From: Rhizobium herbae
Lineage (GTDB): Bacteria; Pseudomonadota; Alphaproteobacteria; Rhizobiales; Rhizobiaceae
Length of the DNA: 64,000 nt
Assembly: GCF_019511375.1 (NCBI RefSeq)
Contig: NZ_JAEUAO010000001.1
Coordinates: 1,240,001-1,304,000 of the forward strand
Direction: 5' to 3'
Part shown: piece after piece, positions 26,275-34,439 of the stretch
Position numbering within the stretch: position 1 is the first letter of the stretch
How the letters are laid out: each line of letters begins with the position of its first letter
Translations under genes and position numbers: made by a program
The notes under the pieces: model-generated
Told to the model about the DNA's origin: nothing
Seen by the model: the letters and a program-made list of their open reading frames with translations, nothing else
Database searches by the model: none

Positions 26275-27066
26275 TCATTTCCCGTCACTCCCGCATCCGG
26301 CAGTACGCGCTTCCTTGGTCCACCGAGCGATGTCCCCGCCAGTGACCGGGAAATCGGGCTTCGCGGTTCCCTGCAAATCCGAAAGGCGGCGGCCTCGCGC
26401 GCCTATGCCACCCGGCGTAAACGAAAGGTGCGACGGGTTCGCCGGCAACGTATCAATGCGGTCCACATATCCCGCGGCGACCAACGCATCCACATACCTG
26501 CGTTCCGCCGCAAACGGGTGGCCCTCCCAACCGGTATGGCCGAAGCCGGCAAGCATGATGCGGTCGCTCGGCCGCCGCCAATGCGCCAGCACTTCGGCGA
26601 TGACGATCAGGCCGCTGCTCGGCGCGACGTATTCGCCGGAGTGGAAATATCTCAACTCGGCATCAACGCTTTCATGCGTCGACGCCGGGACTGTATGGAA
26701 GGCTCGGCCGGTCGCCTTGGCGAAGGCCCGGAAGCCATCCGTGTAGTCGTCGCAGAGATCGTCGAGTTCCGGGTGGCGTTCCTCGATTTGCGGCCGCAGC
26801 GCCTGAAATTTTTCAGCCGCCCGAACGCACCAGATTTCGCGTGCCTGCCGCACGGCCGCATCGGCTTTCCACCGGCCACCACCCAGCATCGCCAGCGCCG
26901 GCCGGCCGGTGTTGCAGACGGCGACGACGTCGGTTTTCTCGCCGCCTGCGCCGCGGGAGCGGCAATCGTTGAAGCGGATCACCAGATCGGCCTGATCAAC
27001 GACGGCCGCCGCACCTTCCGGTACCGGCCCGTTTCCGACGATCATGATGGACCGGCTCACCGTCAC
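26275..27066 (-). CDS. Urease operon accessory protein with sialyltransferase (GT29)-like motifs
   Basis: Protein of about 263 residues, of the type annotated in rhizobia as 'urease operon accessory protein'; no biochemical role is established to my knowledge. The N-terminus has MIVGNGPVPEG at 8-18 followed by VDQADLVIRFND at 23-34. A later block has PSSGLIVIAEVL at 149-160 and LAGFGHTGWEGHPF at 172-185. This pattern resembles the L and S sialylmotifs of family-29 glycosyltransferases (VGN.G ... D..D.VIR.N; PS.G ... GF). No signal peptide or membrane helix is apparent. The GTG at 27066 is chosen for the GAGGGAAG before it; ATG at 27045 is the alternative. It sits 12 bases after the LprI-like gene and before ureC. 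Confidence 0.65.
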   Translation of the reverse strand: MTVSRSIMIVGNGPVPEGAAAVVDQADLVIRFNDCRSRGAGGEKTDVVAVCNTGRPALAMLGGGRWKADAAVRQAREIWCVRAAEKFQALRPQIEERHPELDDLCDDYTDGFRAFAKATGRAFHTVPASTHESVDAELRYFHSGEYVAPSSGLIVIAEVLAHWRRPSDRIMLAGFGHTGWEGHPFAAERRYVDALVAAGYVDRIDTLPANPSHLSFTPGGIGARGRRLSDLQGTAKPDFPVTGGDIARWTKEARTAGCGSDGK

Positions 27067-27077
27067 TTGGGCTTCCC

Positions 27078-27509
27078 TCAGTTTCCAAGGCCTTCGGTCA
27101 GGCTCTTCAGTTCCGCGGTGCGCTTCAGCGTCAGGTCGGCAAGGCATCCGGAAACCAGCATCGGTTCCATCGATCCGCCCCGCGCCGCGAAACCGGCAAG
27201 CTCGCACTGACCGTCGCGATAGCCGATCCAGGCGCGCTGCGCCTTCTTCAGCGCTTCGACGGCACCGACATAGTTCGGGTCGATCTCACCCAGTTCCTTG
27301 TCGGTCTCCTGCATCGCCGTCATCGTCGTCTTGTAGGCTGCGTTCAGTTCCTTGTCGGCCGCTTCATAGTCCTTGTTGGCGCAAATGTTCAGATCCGACT
27401 GGGTCATCGCCTTCTCGCAATCGACCTGCGGCTCGTCCTGCGCCTGCGCAAGCGGCGCAAAGGTCAGAAAGCCCGCCACGATTACGCTTGCAGGACGCAG
27501 CCGGCTCAT
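27078..27509 (-). CDS. Exported LprI-like (DUF1311) protein
   Basis: Secreted or periplasmic protein of 143 residues. A signal peptide ends near PLAQAQ at residue 24. The LprI-type core follows: [21 protein letters not shown] with paired cysteines, DKELNAAYK, and later [13 protein letters not shown] and [13 protein letters not shown]. LprI-family proteins include lysozyme inhibitors, but most are of unknown function. Its ATG overlaps the ureB stop (ATGA), so it is translated with the urease genes. A periplasmic protein inside a urease operon is odd. Confidence 0.85.
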   Translation of the reverse strand: MSRLRPASVIVAGFLTFAPLAQAQDEPQVDCEKAMTQSDLNICANKDYEAADKELNAAYKTTMTAMQETDKELGEIDPNYVGAVEALKKAQRAWIGYRDGQCELAGFAARGGSMEPMLVSGCLADLTLKRTAELKSLTEGLGN

Positions 27510-27811
27510 AGCTTGCCCATGATCTTCTGCTGGAACCCGTAGACTTCGCGCTTGCCGGCAAAGGGAATGAGCGTGACGTTACGCGTCTGCCCGGGCTCGA
27601 AGCGCACTGCCGTTCCCGCCGGAATGTCAAGGCGCTTGCCGTGCGCCAGCGCCCGGTCGAAGGACAGACCGGCATTGGTTTCGGCGAAATGATAATGGCT
27701 GCCGACCTGGATAGGCCGGTCGCCCGTGTTCGACACCTCGAGCGTCACGGTCTCCAGACCGGCATTCAGCTCGATCTCGCCGCTTGAGGCAATGATTTCA
27801 CCGGGGATCAT
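27506..27811 (-). CDS. ureB: Urease beta subunit UreB
   Basis: Structural subunit of 101 residues, usual for the separate beta subunit of bacterial three-gene ureases. The family start [18 protein letters not shown] and the [15 protein letters not shown] and [12 protein letters not shown] blocks are complete. AGGAGAGAGA provides the ribosome site. It is separated from ureA by the DUF1272 gene and overlaps the LprI-like gene by four bases. Confidence 0.97.
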   Translation of the reverse strand: MIPGEIIASSGEIELNAGLETVTLEVSNTGDRPIQVGSHYHFAETNAGLSFDRALAHGKRLDIPAGTAVRFEPGQTRNVTLIPFAGKREVYGFQQKIMGKL

Positions 27812-27829
27812 GATCTGTCTCTCTCCTGT

Positions 27830-28084
27830 TCAGGCTGCCTTGGTCGGCGCGCAACCATCCGGCTTCGACACGCGCTCGGTGGATGCCGGGAACTTGCCCA
27901 GTTTGGCGGCAGGGCGAACGGGACGGCGCACGAGCTCGCCTGCGCAGTTCGGGCACTGTCCGTCCAGAACCTCGGATGCGCATTGTGTGCAGAAGGTGCA
28001 TTCAAAGCTGCAGATCATCGCCTCGCGGCTGCCCGGCGGCAGATCCTTGTCGCAGCATTCGCAGTTGGGTCTCAGTTGCAGCAT
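27830..28084 (-). CDS. DUF1272 small zinc-ribbon protein
   Basis: Protein of 84 residues whose first half is a compact cysteine cluster: C8 and C11 in NCECCDKDLP, then CSFECTFCTQCASEV and CPNCAGELVRRP. It carries eight to ten cysteines, expected to bind one or two zinc ions. The second half is basic and proline-rich and probably disordered. DUF1272 proteins are common in proteobacteria, without known function. It lies between ureA and ureB with short spacings (11 and 18 bases), so it is part of the urease transcript. A metal-handling role is a guess. Confidence 0.85.
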   Translation of the reverse strand: MLQLRPNCECCDKDLPPGSREAMICSFECTFCTQCASEVLDGQCPNCAGELVRRPVRPAAKLGKFPASTERVSKPDGCAPTKAA

Positions 28085-28095
28085 CGCCTGTTCCT

Positions 28096-28398
28096 TCAGC
28101 GAATGGGTTCGTGGACGGTGACGAGCTTGGTTCCGTCCGGAAAGGTCGCCTCGATCTGGATGTCGTGGATCATCTCGGGGATCCCTTCCATCACCTGCTC
28201 GCGGGTGATCACATGGGCACCGGCCTCCATCAGGTCGGCAACGGACCGGCCGTCGCGCGCACCTTCGACGACAAAGTCGGTGATCAGTGCGATCGCCTCG
28301 GGGTGATTGAGCTTCACGCCGCGCTCCAGGCGCCTGCGGGCAACCATCGCCGCCATCGAAATCAGCAGTTTGTCTTTTTCACGAGGGGTGAGATTCAT
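28096..28398 (-). CDS. ureA: Urease gamma subunit UreA
   Basis: Smallest structural urease subunit, 100 residues, with the complete family sequence from [20 protein letters not shown] to VTVHEPIR, including the [20 protein letters not shown] helix and the [21 protein letters not shown] block. The ATG at 28398 has GAGG upstream. It follows ureD by 26 bases. Confidence 0.97.
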   Translation of the reverse strand: MNLTPREKDKLLISMAAMVARRRLERGVKLNHPEAIALITDFVVEGARDGRSVADLMEAGAHVITREQVMEGIPEMIHDIQIEATFPDGTKLVTVHEPIR

Positions 28399-28424
28399 GC
28401 GCGGCCACCAAGATTGCGTGTCGA

Positions 28425-29255
28425 TTACAGGTTCCAGACTTTCGGCACGGAAGCGCCCTTGCGCAAGTGCGAAATGACCGGGATGAGGATTTTTCTTAAG
28501 GCAAAACCGTCGGCGGCGACGAGGCGGGCAATCAGCTTGTCCTGCCCGGCAACGTGATAGTGGCTGACCCCGCCATTGGCACCGCCGATCAGAGCCCGCA
28601 GCTTCTCCAGCTGCTGCTCGCAGTCCATGCCGCTGTAGAAGAGCGTGGCAAAGGCGACCTGCCCGCCGAGCGTGGCGGTCTCCTGCGCAAGCGCGGCGAT
28701 GTCGCCGCTCAGGCGCAGATTTTCGGCGTGCAGCAGAATTCCCCCCTTGCGGATACGCCAGCAATCCTGAAACAGGCCCGTCCGCATTGCCTCGCCCATG
28801 GCCTTGCGGCCCAAAAGGACGGCCTCGACGGCCAGGAACTCGCCGCCCTCGGCGATTTCGACGTCGAGCCGACGCGACAGAGAGGCACGGTCGAACAGGA
28901 TCGTCTCCTGCGGCAGCCAATGCACCGTCGCACCGGCCCCGACCGCGATTTTCGCCCGCACTGCCGCGGTTCCGGCACTCGCCTTGTAGATCTTCTCGCA
29001 AGCCTGGGTCGTCAGGGTGAGATGCGTGGCCTCTCCGGCCGAAAATTCCCACTCCATATGGTCGCCGCCGGTCAGCCCGCCGGAACTGTTGATCAGCACC
29101 GCTTCCATCGTGGCGTCGAACGTATCGGGCAGCCTGATCTTGGCGCAGCCTTCCTGGTAGAATTCGGCAAGCCGCGTGCGCCCGCCAAATGGCTTTGCCG
29201 CGAGCCGTCCCTTGCCCCACGCGCGTTGCGGAGCGATCGCCGCCGCTTCTGCCAT
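28425..29255 (-). CDS. ureD: Urease accessory protein UreD
   Basis: Scaffold protein of 276 residues that binds apo-urease and recruits UreF and UreG for nickel insertion. Family blocks are [47 protein letters not shown] and [18 protein letters not shown] at 29255 is chosen, giving the usual N-terminus ([18 protein letters not shown]) 11 bases after the urtE stop; an upstream in-frame start at 29378 would overlap urtE widely. This linkage joins the urea transporter and urease genes in one unit. Confidence 0.94.
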   Translation of the reverse strand: MAEAAAIAPQRAWGKGRLAAKPFGGRTRLAEFYQEGCAKIRLPDTFDATMEAVLINSSGGLTGGDHMEWEFSAGEATHLTLTTQACEKIYKASAGTAAVRAKIAVGAGATVHWLPQETILFDRASLSRRLDVEIAEGGEFLAVEAVLLGRKAMGEAMRTGLFQDCWRIRKGGILLHAENLRLSGDIAALAQETATLGGQVAFATLFYSGMDCEQQLEKLRALIGGANGGVSHYHVAGQDKLIARLVAADGFALRKILIPVISHLRKGASVPKVWNL

Positions 29256-29266
29256 AAGATCCGCCG

Positions 29267-29962
29267 TTAAACCGTCAGGTGGCGGCGTGCTTCCGGCGTG
29301 TCCAGCGTCTCTGCCGGCCCCTCGTGCACGATCTCGCCCCGATCCATGATATAGACATGGTCTGCAAGCTCGCGGCAAAAGTCAAGGTACTGTTCCACAA
29401 GCAGAATTGCCATCCCCGTGGAATCGCGCAGATACCGGATCGCCCGGCCGATATCCTTGATAATCGACGGCTGGATGCCTTCCGTCGGCTCATCGAGCAC
29501 GAGGATCTTCGGCCGCGTCACCAGCGCACGGCCGATCGCCAGTTGCTGCTGCTGGCCGCCCGAAAGGTCGCCGCCGCGGCGGCCAAGCATGGAGCGCAGG
29601 ATCGGGAAGAGGTTGAAAATGTCCTCCGGAATGAAGCGGTCCTTGCGCGCGACCGGCGCATAACCCGATTCCAGATTCTCCCTGACCGTCAGCAACGGAA
29701 AGATTTCGCGGCCCTGCGGCACGAAGCCGATGCCGTGCCTGGCGCGATTATAGGGCGCCATGCCGTTCATCGGAATGTCGTTGAAGGTGATGGTGCCGGC
29801 GCTTGGCCCATGCTGGCCGGTGATGGCGCGCAAGAGACTGGTCTTGCCGACGCCATTGCGCCCGAGGACGCAGGTGATCTTGCCCATGGGAGCGGTGATG
29901 GAGACGCCGCGAAGGGCCTGGGCCGCACCATAGTGCAGATTGATATTGTCGACCGTCAGCAT
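29267..29962 (-). CDS. urtE: Urea ABC transporter ATP-binding subunit UrtE
   Basis: LivF-type ATPase of 231 residues, one of two that drive the high-affinity urea importer. Walker A is [10 protein letters not shown], the signature is LSGGQQQQ, Walker B is [13 protein letters not shown] and the switch histidine region is VEQYLDF. The D-loop TEGIQPS and the [18 protein letters not shown] segment are typical of UrtE. It follows a hypothetical gene rather than urtD directly and precedes ureD. Confidence 0.95.
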   Translation of the reverse strand: MLTVDNINLHYGAAQALRGVSITAPMGKITCVLGRNGVGKTSLLRAITGQHGPSAGTITFNDIPMNGMAPYNRARHGIGFVPQGREIFPLLTVRENLESGYAPVARKDRFIPEDIFNLFPILRSMLGRRGGDLSGGQQQQLAIGRALVTRPKILVLDEPTEGIQPSIIKDIGRAIRYLRDSTGMAILLVEQYLDFCRELADHVYIMDRGEIVHEGPAETLDTPEARRHLTV

Positions 29963-29980
29963 TCCATCACCTTTTCAGCA

Positions 29981-30499
29981 TCAGTTCAAAAGCGTCCGCC
30001 TCAGCGTCTGCAAAACGTGTTTCTGTTCCTGCGTCGCCTCGCCGCCAACGTTCGCAACATCGTCGGCGATGGCGATCAGTTCTTGCCGTTCGTCCACGGT
30101 CAGCGCCTTGGCCCACAGGTCACGGAACCGGCGGATCGGATCCTCGGGATTGACCACGTTCTTGACCGCCCAGTCGGCGAACACCAGCACCTCTTCCATG
30201 TCACCCGGCTTGATGATACCGGCCATGCGCTGGCGGATCAGATCGCGCGCCGCATCCTTCCAGACCGGCTTTTCATTGGCGAGGCACAGGAAGAATGCAG
30301 CCGCTGCAATCGCCGGATCGGCGATCGAGGCAAGCGGCGCAACCTCCGCCTTCTTGCGGAACTGCCGGCGCTTGTAGGCGCCGCGCATGCGCTCGACCGA
30401 GTCGATGATTTCGCTTCCCGCTTCCCGCACCATCTTCAAACGCCAGTACCAAACGGCCGCTCCGGCCAATACGAACACGACAAAACCGACAATATGCAT
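29981..30499 (-). CDS. Membrane-anchored hypothetical protein within the urt operon (TerB-like?)
   Basis: Protein of 172 residues not recognised with certainty. Residues 3-20 form one hydrophobic helix (IVGFVVFVLAGAAVWYW), followed by a basic stretch (YKRRQFRKKAE), so the rest is probably cytoplasmic. The remainder is predicted helical (AAAAFFLCLANEKPVWKD; DMEEVLVFADWAVKNVVNPED; LTVDERQELIAIADDVA) and recalls TerB-like bundles in the position of acidic residues. It lies between urtD and urtE with 18 and 77 bases of spacing and reads the same way, so it is expressed with the transporter. Function unknown. Confidence 0.75.
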   Translation of the reverse strand: MHIVGFVVFVLAGAAVWYWRLKMVREAGSEIIDSVERMRGAYKRRQFRKKAEVAPLASIADPAIAAAAFFLCLANEKPVWKDAARDLIRQRMAGIIKPGDMEEVLVFADWAVKNVVNPEDPIRRFRDLWAKALTVDERQELIAIADDVANVGGEATQEQKHVLQTLRRTLLN

Positions 30500-30576
30500 G
30501 GATCAAACCCCGCACTGCGAAATGTACTGGCGGTGTTAAAGCCGCTTTCCCGGCGAGGTTCAACCTTTACGTTCAT

Positions 30577-31329
30577 TCACCGCCCCAGATAGTTCTCGAT
30601 GACCTTCGGGTCGCTGCTGACGAAATCGATGGAGCCTTCGGCCAGTACCGAGCCCTCCGCCAGGCAGGTGACCTTGACACCGAGATCGCGGATGAAGCCC
30701 ATGTCGTGTTCGACCACCACGACCGAGCGGGTCCTGGCGATTTCCTTGAGCAGGATGGCGGTTTCCGCCGTTTCGGCGTCGGTCATGCCGGCCACCGGCT
30801 CATCGACGAGCAGCAGTTTCGGCTCCTGCGCCAGAAGCATGCCGATCTCCAGCCACTGCTTCTGGCCATGCGAGAGATTGGCGGCGAGATCGTCCTTGCG
30901 CGCCGTCATGCGCACCGTTTCGAGGATCTCCTCGATGCGAGCCTTGTCCTCAGCCGTCAGGCGGTAGAACAGCGTTGCGAAAACGCCGCGCTTCCGGTTG
31001 AGCGCCAGCTCGATATTGTCCCAGACCGTGTGGCTCTCGAACACCGTCGGCTTCTGGAACTTGCGGCCGATGCCGAGCTGGGCGATTTCGGCCTCATCCT
31101 TCCTGGTGAGGTCGATATCGCCGTTGAAGAACACCTGGCCCGAATCCGGCCGGGTCTTGCCGGTGATGATGTCCATCATCGTCGTCTTGCCGGCCCCGTT
31201 CGGGCCGATGATGGCGCGAAGTTCTCCCGGCTCGACGACGAAGGAGAGCGAATTCAGCGCCTTGAAGCCATCGAAGGAAACCGAGACGCCGTCGAGGTAG
31301 AGAAGGCTGCGGGAAGTCTTTGCATCCAT
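30577..31329 (-). CDS. urtD: Urea ABC transporter ATP-binding subunit UrtD
   Basis: LivG-type ATPase of 250 residues. Walker A is GPNGAGKTTMM, the signature region is LSHGQKQWLEI, Walker B is LLLVDEPVAGMTD and the switch is VVVEHDMGFIRDL. The LSHGQ variant of the signature is characteristic of UrtD-like proteins. urtC ends five bases before its start. Confidence 0.95.
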   Translation of the reverse strand: MDAKTSRSLLYLDGVSVSFDGFKALNSLSFVVEPGELRAIIGPNGAGKTTMMDIITGKTRPDSGQVFFNGDIDLTRKDEAEIAQLGIGRKFQKPTVFESHTVWDNIELALNRKRGVFATLFYRLTAEDKARIEEILETVRMTARKDDLAANLSHGQKQWLEIGMLLAQEPKLLLVDEPVAGMTDAETAETAILLKEIARTRSVVVVEHDMGFIRDLGVKVTCLAEGSVLAEGSIDFVSSDPKVIENYLGR

Positions 31330-31334
31330 CGGTC

Positions 31335-32528
31335 TTACTCCGCCGCCTGAGGTTCGAGTGAGGCAAGCCGGCTTTCGGCGCTGGCTGCCGCCTTGTCCCG
31401 GTAGGCGCGCTCGGCCGCATCGGCTTTTTTCTGCTCCTTGCGGGTCGCCAGATGTTGCTGGACCGTGCCGACGACGCCCCTGGGCAGGAACAAGGTTGTC
31501 GCAACGAACAGCGCACCGAGCGCAAACAGCCAGAATTCCGGGAAGGCGGCGGTGAAGATGCTCTTGCCGAAATTGACGAGGACGGCGCCGATGATCGGCC
31601 CGATCAACGTGCCGCGCCCGCCGACCGCGGTCCAGATGACGACTTCGATCGAGTTTGCCGGCGCAAATTCACCGGGATTGATGATGCCGACCTGCGGCAC
31701 GTAGAGCGCGCCGGCGATGCCGGCCATCATTGCAGAAACCGTGAAGATGAAGAGCTTCATGTTTTCCACCCGGTAGCCGAGGAAACGCGTGCGGCTTTCG
31801 GCGTCGCGCACGCCGACCAGCACCTTGCCGTATTTGGAACGGACGATGGCCGAGCTCAGGATCAGCGCCAGGGCGAGAGCGACGGCGGTTGCCGCAAAGA
31901 GCGTCGCCCGGGTGCCGCCGGCCTGGACGTTGAAGCCGAGGATATCCTTGAAATCGGTGAGGCCATTGTTGCCGCCGAAGCCCATCTCGTTGCGGAAGAA
32001 GGCGAGCAGCAGGGCGTAGGTCATCGCCTGGGTGATGATCGACAGATAGACGCCGGTGACGCGCGAGCGGAAGGCGAACCAGCCGAACACGAAGGCGAGC
32101 AGACCGGGAACCAAGAGCACCATCAACGCGGCGAAGGCGAAATGATTGAAGCCGTACCAGTACCAGGGCAGCTCGCTCCAGTTCAAAAACACCATGAAAT
32201 CCGGCAGCAGCGGGTTGGCATAGACGCCCCGGTCACCGATCTGACGCATGAGATACATGCCCATGGCATAGCCGCCGAGCGCGAAGAACGCGCCGTGGCC
32301 GAGCGAAAGAATGCCGCAATAGCCCCAGACGAGATCGAGCGCGAGCGCAAGCAGGGCGTAGCAGAGGTACTTGCCGAGAAGAGGGACGAGATGGCCCGGG
32401 ACATGGAAGAAGTTGCCTTCCGGGATCAGAAGGTTGGCAAGCGGCACGAGCGCTGCCGCCAGAAGGATAAGCGCCACGGCCCAGAGGATCTTCTTCTCGT
32501 GCCGGCTGAACAGCATTTGCGTAATCAT
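31335..32528 (-). CDS. urtC: Urea ABC transporter permease UrtC
   Basis: LivM-type inner-membrane permease of 397 residues with about ten hydrophobic helices and the family motif YCGILSLGHGAFFALGGYAMGMY. The C-terminal tail after the last helix is charged and cytoplasmic. ATG at 32528 overlaps the urtB stop by four bases (ATGA), so the two permeases are translationally coupled; longer reading frames upstream are shadows of urtB. Confidence 0.95.
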   Translation of the reverse strand: MITQMLFSRHEKKILWAVALILLAAALVPLANLLIPEGNFFHVPGHLVPLLGKYLCYALLALALDLVWGYCGILSLGHGAFFALGGYAMGMYLMRQIGDRGVYANPLLPDFMVFLNWSELPWYWYGFNHFAFAALMVLLVPGLLAFVFGWFAFRSRVTGVYLSIITQAMTYALLLAFFRNEMGFGGNNGLTDFKDILGFNVQAGGTRATLFAATAVALALALILSSAIVRSKYGKVLVGVRDAESRTRFLGYRVENMKLFIFTVSAMMAGIAGALYVPQVGIINPGEFAPANSIEVVIWTAVGGRGTLIGPIIGAVLVNFGKSIFTAAFPEFWLFALGALFVATTLFLPRGVVGTVQQHLATRKEQKKADAAERAYRDKAAASAESRLASLEPQAAE

Positions 32529-34132
32529 TGTTCGATCGCCCTTCCCTTGAGCGCGAACAGGCCGCGCGGCCGCCGCTGGATGAAGAGAATGATGAAGATG
32601 AGGATGAGGATCTTGCCCAGCACCGCGCCGGCATAGGGTTCGAGGAACTTGTTGGCGATGCCGAGCGTCAAGGCGCCGACCAGCGTCCCCCAGAGATTGC
32701 CGACCCCACCGAAGACCACGACCATGAAGCTGTCGATGATGTAGTTCTGGCCGAGATTGGGCGAGACGTTGTCGATCTGGCTGAGCGCAACGCCCGCCAT
32801 GCCGGCAATGCCGGAACCGAGACCGAATGTCAAAGCGTCGACCCAAGGCGTGCGGATACCCATGGACGACGCCATGCGGCGGTTCTGCGTCACGGCGCGC
32901 ATCTGCAACCCGAACTTGGAGCGCTTGAGCAGCAGGAGCAGCGCTACAAATACGCCGAGCGAAAAGACGATGATCCACATGCGGTTGTAGGTGATGGCCA
33001 GGCCGCCGACATCGAAGGCCCCCGACATCCAGCTCGGATTGTCGACCTGGCGGTTCGTCGGCCCGAAGATGGTGCGGATCGACTGCTGCAGGATCAGCGA
33101 AATGCCCCAGGTGGCGAGCAACGTTTCCAGCGGCCGGCCATACAGCCAGCGGATGACGCTGCGCTCGATGCCGATGCCGACGAGGCCCGTGAACAGGAAC
33201 GCCGCAGGCACCGCAAAGGCGAGCGAATAATCACTCATCTGGGGCGCGACGGCATGAAGCGTCTGCTGCACCACATAGGTGGTGTAGGCGCCGAGCATGA
33301 CCATTTCGCCATGCGCCATGTTGATGATGCCCATGACGCCGAAGGTGATGGCAAGGCCGATGGCGGCGAGAAGCAGAACGGAGCCGAGCGACAGACCGTA
33401 CCAGACGTTCTGCGTCACATCCCAAATGGCGAGACTGGTCTCGATCGACGCGATGTTCTGCTCGATCGCCGGCTTCAGTTCTTCCGGCGCATTTTCCATT
33501 GCCCCGGTCAGGATCGTCAGCGCATCGCGGTTTCCGCGCGCCGCGATCGTATCGATGGCGGCCTTCTTGTCCTCGGCGCTGGCATCGGTCTTGAGCAGGA
33601 TGACGGCCCGGGCCGCTTCCATGGTCGCCTTGACCTCGGCGTCCTTCTCCTGCGCCAAAGCGGCGTTCAAAAGATCGAGATTATCGGGATCGGCGTCCTT
33701 GAGCAGGTCCTGCGATGCGGCCAGACGGGCGGCCCGGTCGGGGCTCAGCAGCGTCAGCTGGCTCAGCGCCGCGCCGATCGCGCCGCGCAGGCCGTTGTTG
33801 AGCTTGATCCTGGCAAGATTGCCGGGGACGTCGGCCACCGGCGCGCCAGTCAGCACATCCACATAGGCGCCATCCGTCGGCGCGGCGAGGTAGACGGAGC
33901 CACCGGTCTTCGGCGCATAAAGTTTGCCTTCGCTGAGGTTTTGCAGGATTTCGGCAACCTTGGCGTCGCCCGAAGCCGCAAGCGCCTTGACGGCCTCGAT
34001 CTTCTGGGGAAAGCCACCGGTCCCGAGCGCGTCGACCAACGGCCGGATATCTTCCTGCGCACGTAGACCGGTTGCGAGGCAACTGACCAGAAGGCAGAGA
34101 GCAACGAGGAAGGTCTGGAGGGCGCGATACAT
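32525..34132 (-). CDS. urtB: Urea ABC transporter permease UrtB, with N-terminal periplasmic domain
   Basis: LivH-type permease of 535 residues. A signal-like first segment ends near residue 25 (CLATGLRAQ) and is followed by about 200 residues of HEAT-like or helical periplasmic sequence (VDALGTGGFPQKIEAVKALAASGD). The eight-helix permease with GVMGIINMAHGEMVMLGAY follows from about residue 240. The extra periplasmic domain is normal for UrtB and absent from LivH. The gene is separated from urtA by 307 bases with a stem-loop that may tune expression relative to the binding protein. Confidence 0.95.
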   Translation of the reverse strand: MYRALQTFLVALCLLVSCLATGLRAQEDIRPLVDALGTGGFPQKIEAVKALAASGDAKVAEILQNLSEGKLYAPKTGGSVYLAAPTDGAYVDVLTGAPVADVPGNLARIKLNNGLRGAIGAALSQLTLLSPDRAARLAASQDLLKDADPDNLDLLNAALAQEKDAEVKATMEAARAVILLKTDASAEDKKAAIDTIAARGNRDALTILTGAMENAPEELKPAIEQNIASIETSLAIWDVTQNVWYGLSLGSVLLLAAIGLAITFGVMGIINMAHGEMVMLGAYTTYVVQQTLHAVAPQMSDYSLAFAVPAAFLFTGLVGIGIERSVIRWLYGRPLETLLATWGISLILQQSIRTIFGPTNRQVDNPSWMSGAFDVGGLAITYNRMWIIVFSLGVFVALLLLLKRSKFGLQMRAVTQNRRMASSMGIRTPWVDALTFGLGSGIAGMAGVALSQIDNVSPNLGQNYIIDSFMVVVFGGVGNLWGTLVGALTLGIANKFLEPYAGAVLGKILILIFIILFIQRRPRGLFALKGRAIEQ

Positions 34133-34439
34133 GAGCTCTTCAAGTTCCGTTTTGGCTGACGCTGCGAATTCCGGCGAGTGCTGGACCGCTGGCGCTGCTG
34201 CTTAAAGTTTCCGCAATGCGCACGTCCGACGATCAGATCGGACCGATGTGGCACCGGGAACCACGTCGTGACGCTCCACTCATGCAGAAAACATGCCAGT
34301 ACCACCCTGGGGCAGACAGTCCCCCGTCCGGGTGGGAGGCCCGAACGGAGGGGTATTGGTGTCCGACAGAAAGGTGAGTACATGATTTGGGGGAAACGGC
34401 GGTCAGACCGTTTCCGGACTATGCTGGCCTTGATGAAAA
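34133..34439 (-). promoter_or_regulatory. urtA-urtB intergenic region with stem-loop
   Basis: This 307-base gap has no gene. GGAAACGG (34392-34399) pairs with CCGTTTCC (34408-34415) just after the urtA stop; reading on the minus strand it is followed by CCCCC rather than a T-run, so it looks more like a stabilising or attenuating hairpin than a full terminator. Such a hairpin is often seen where a binding protein must be made in excess of its permease. Nothing else is clear. Confidence 0.45.
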
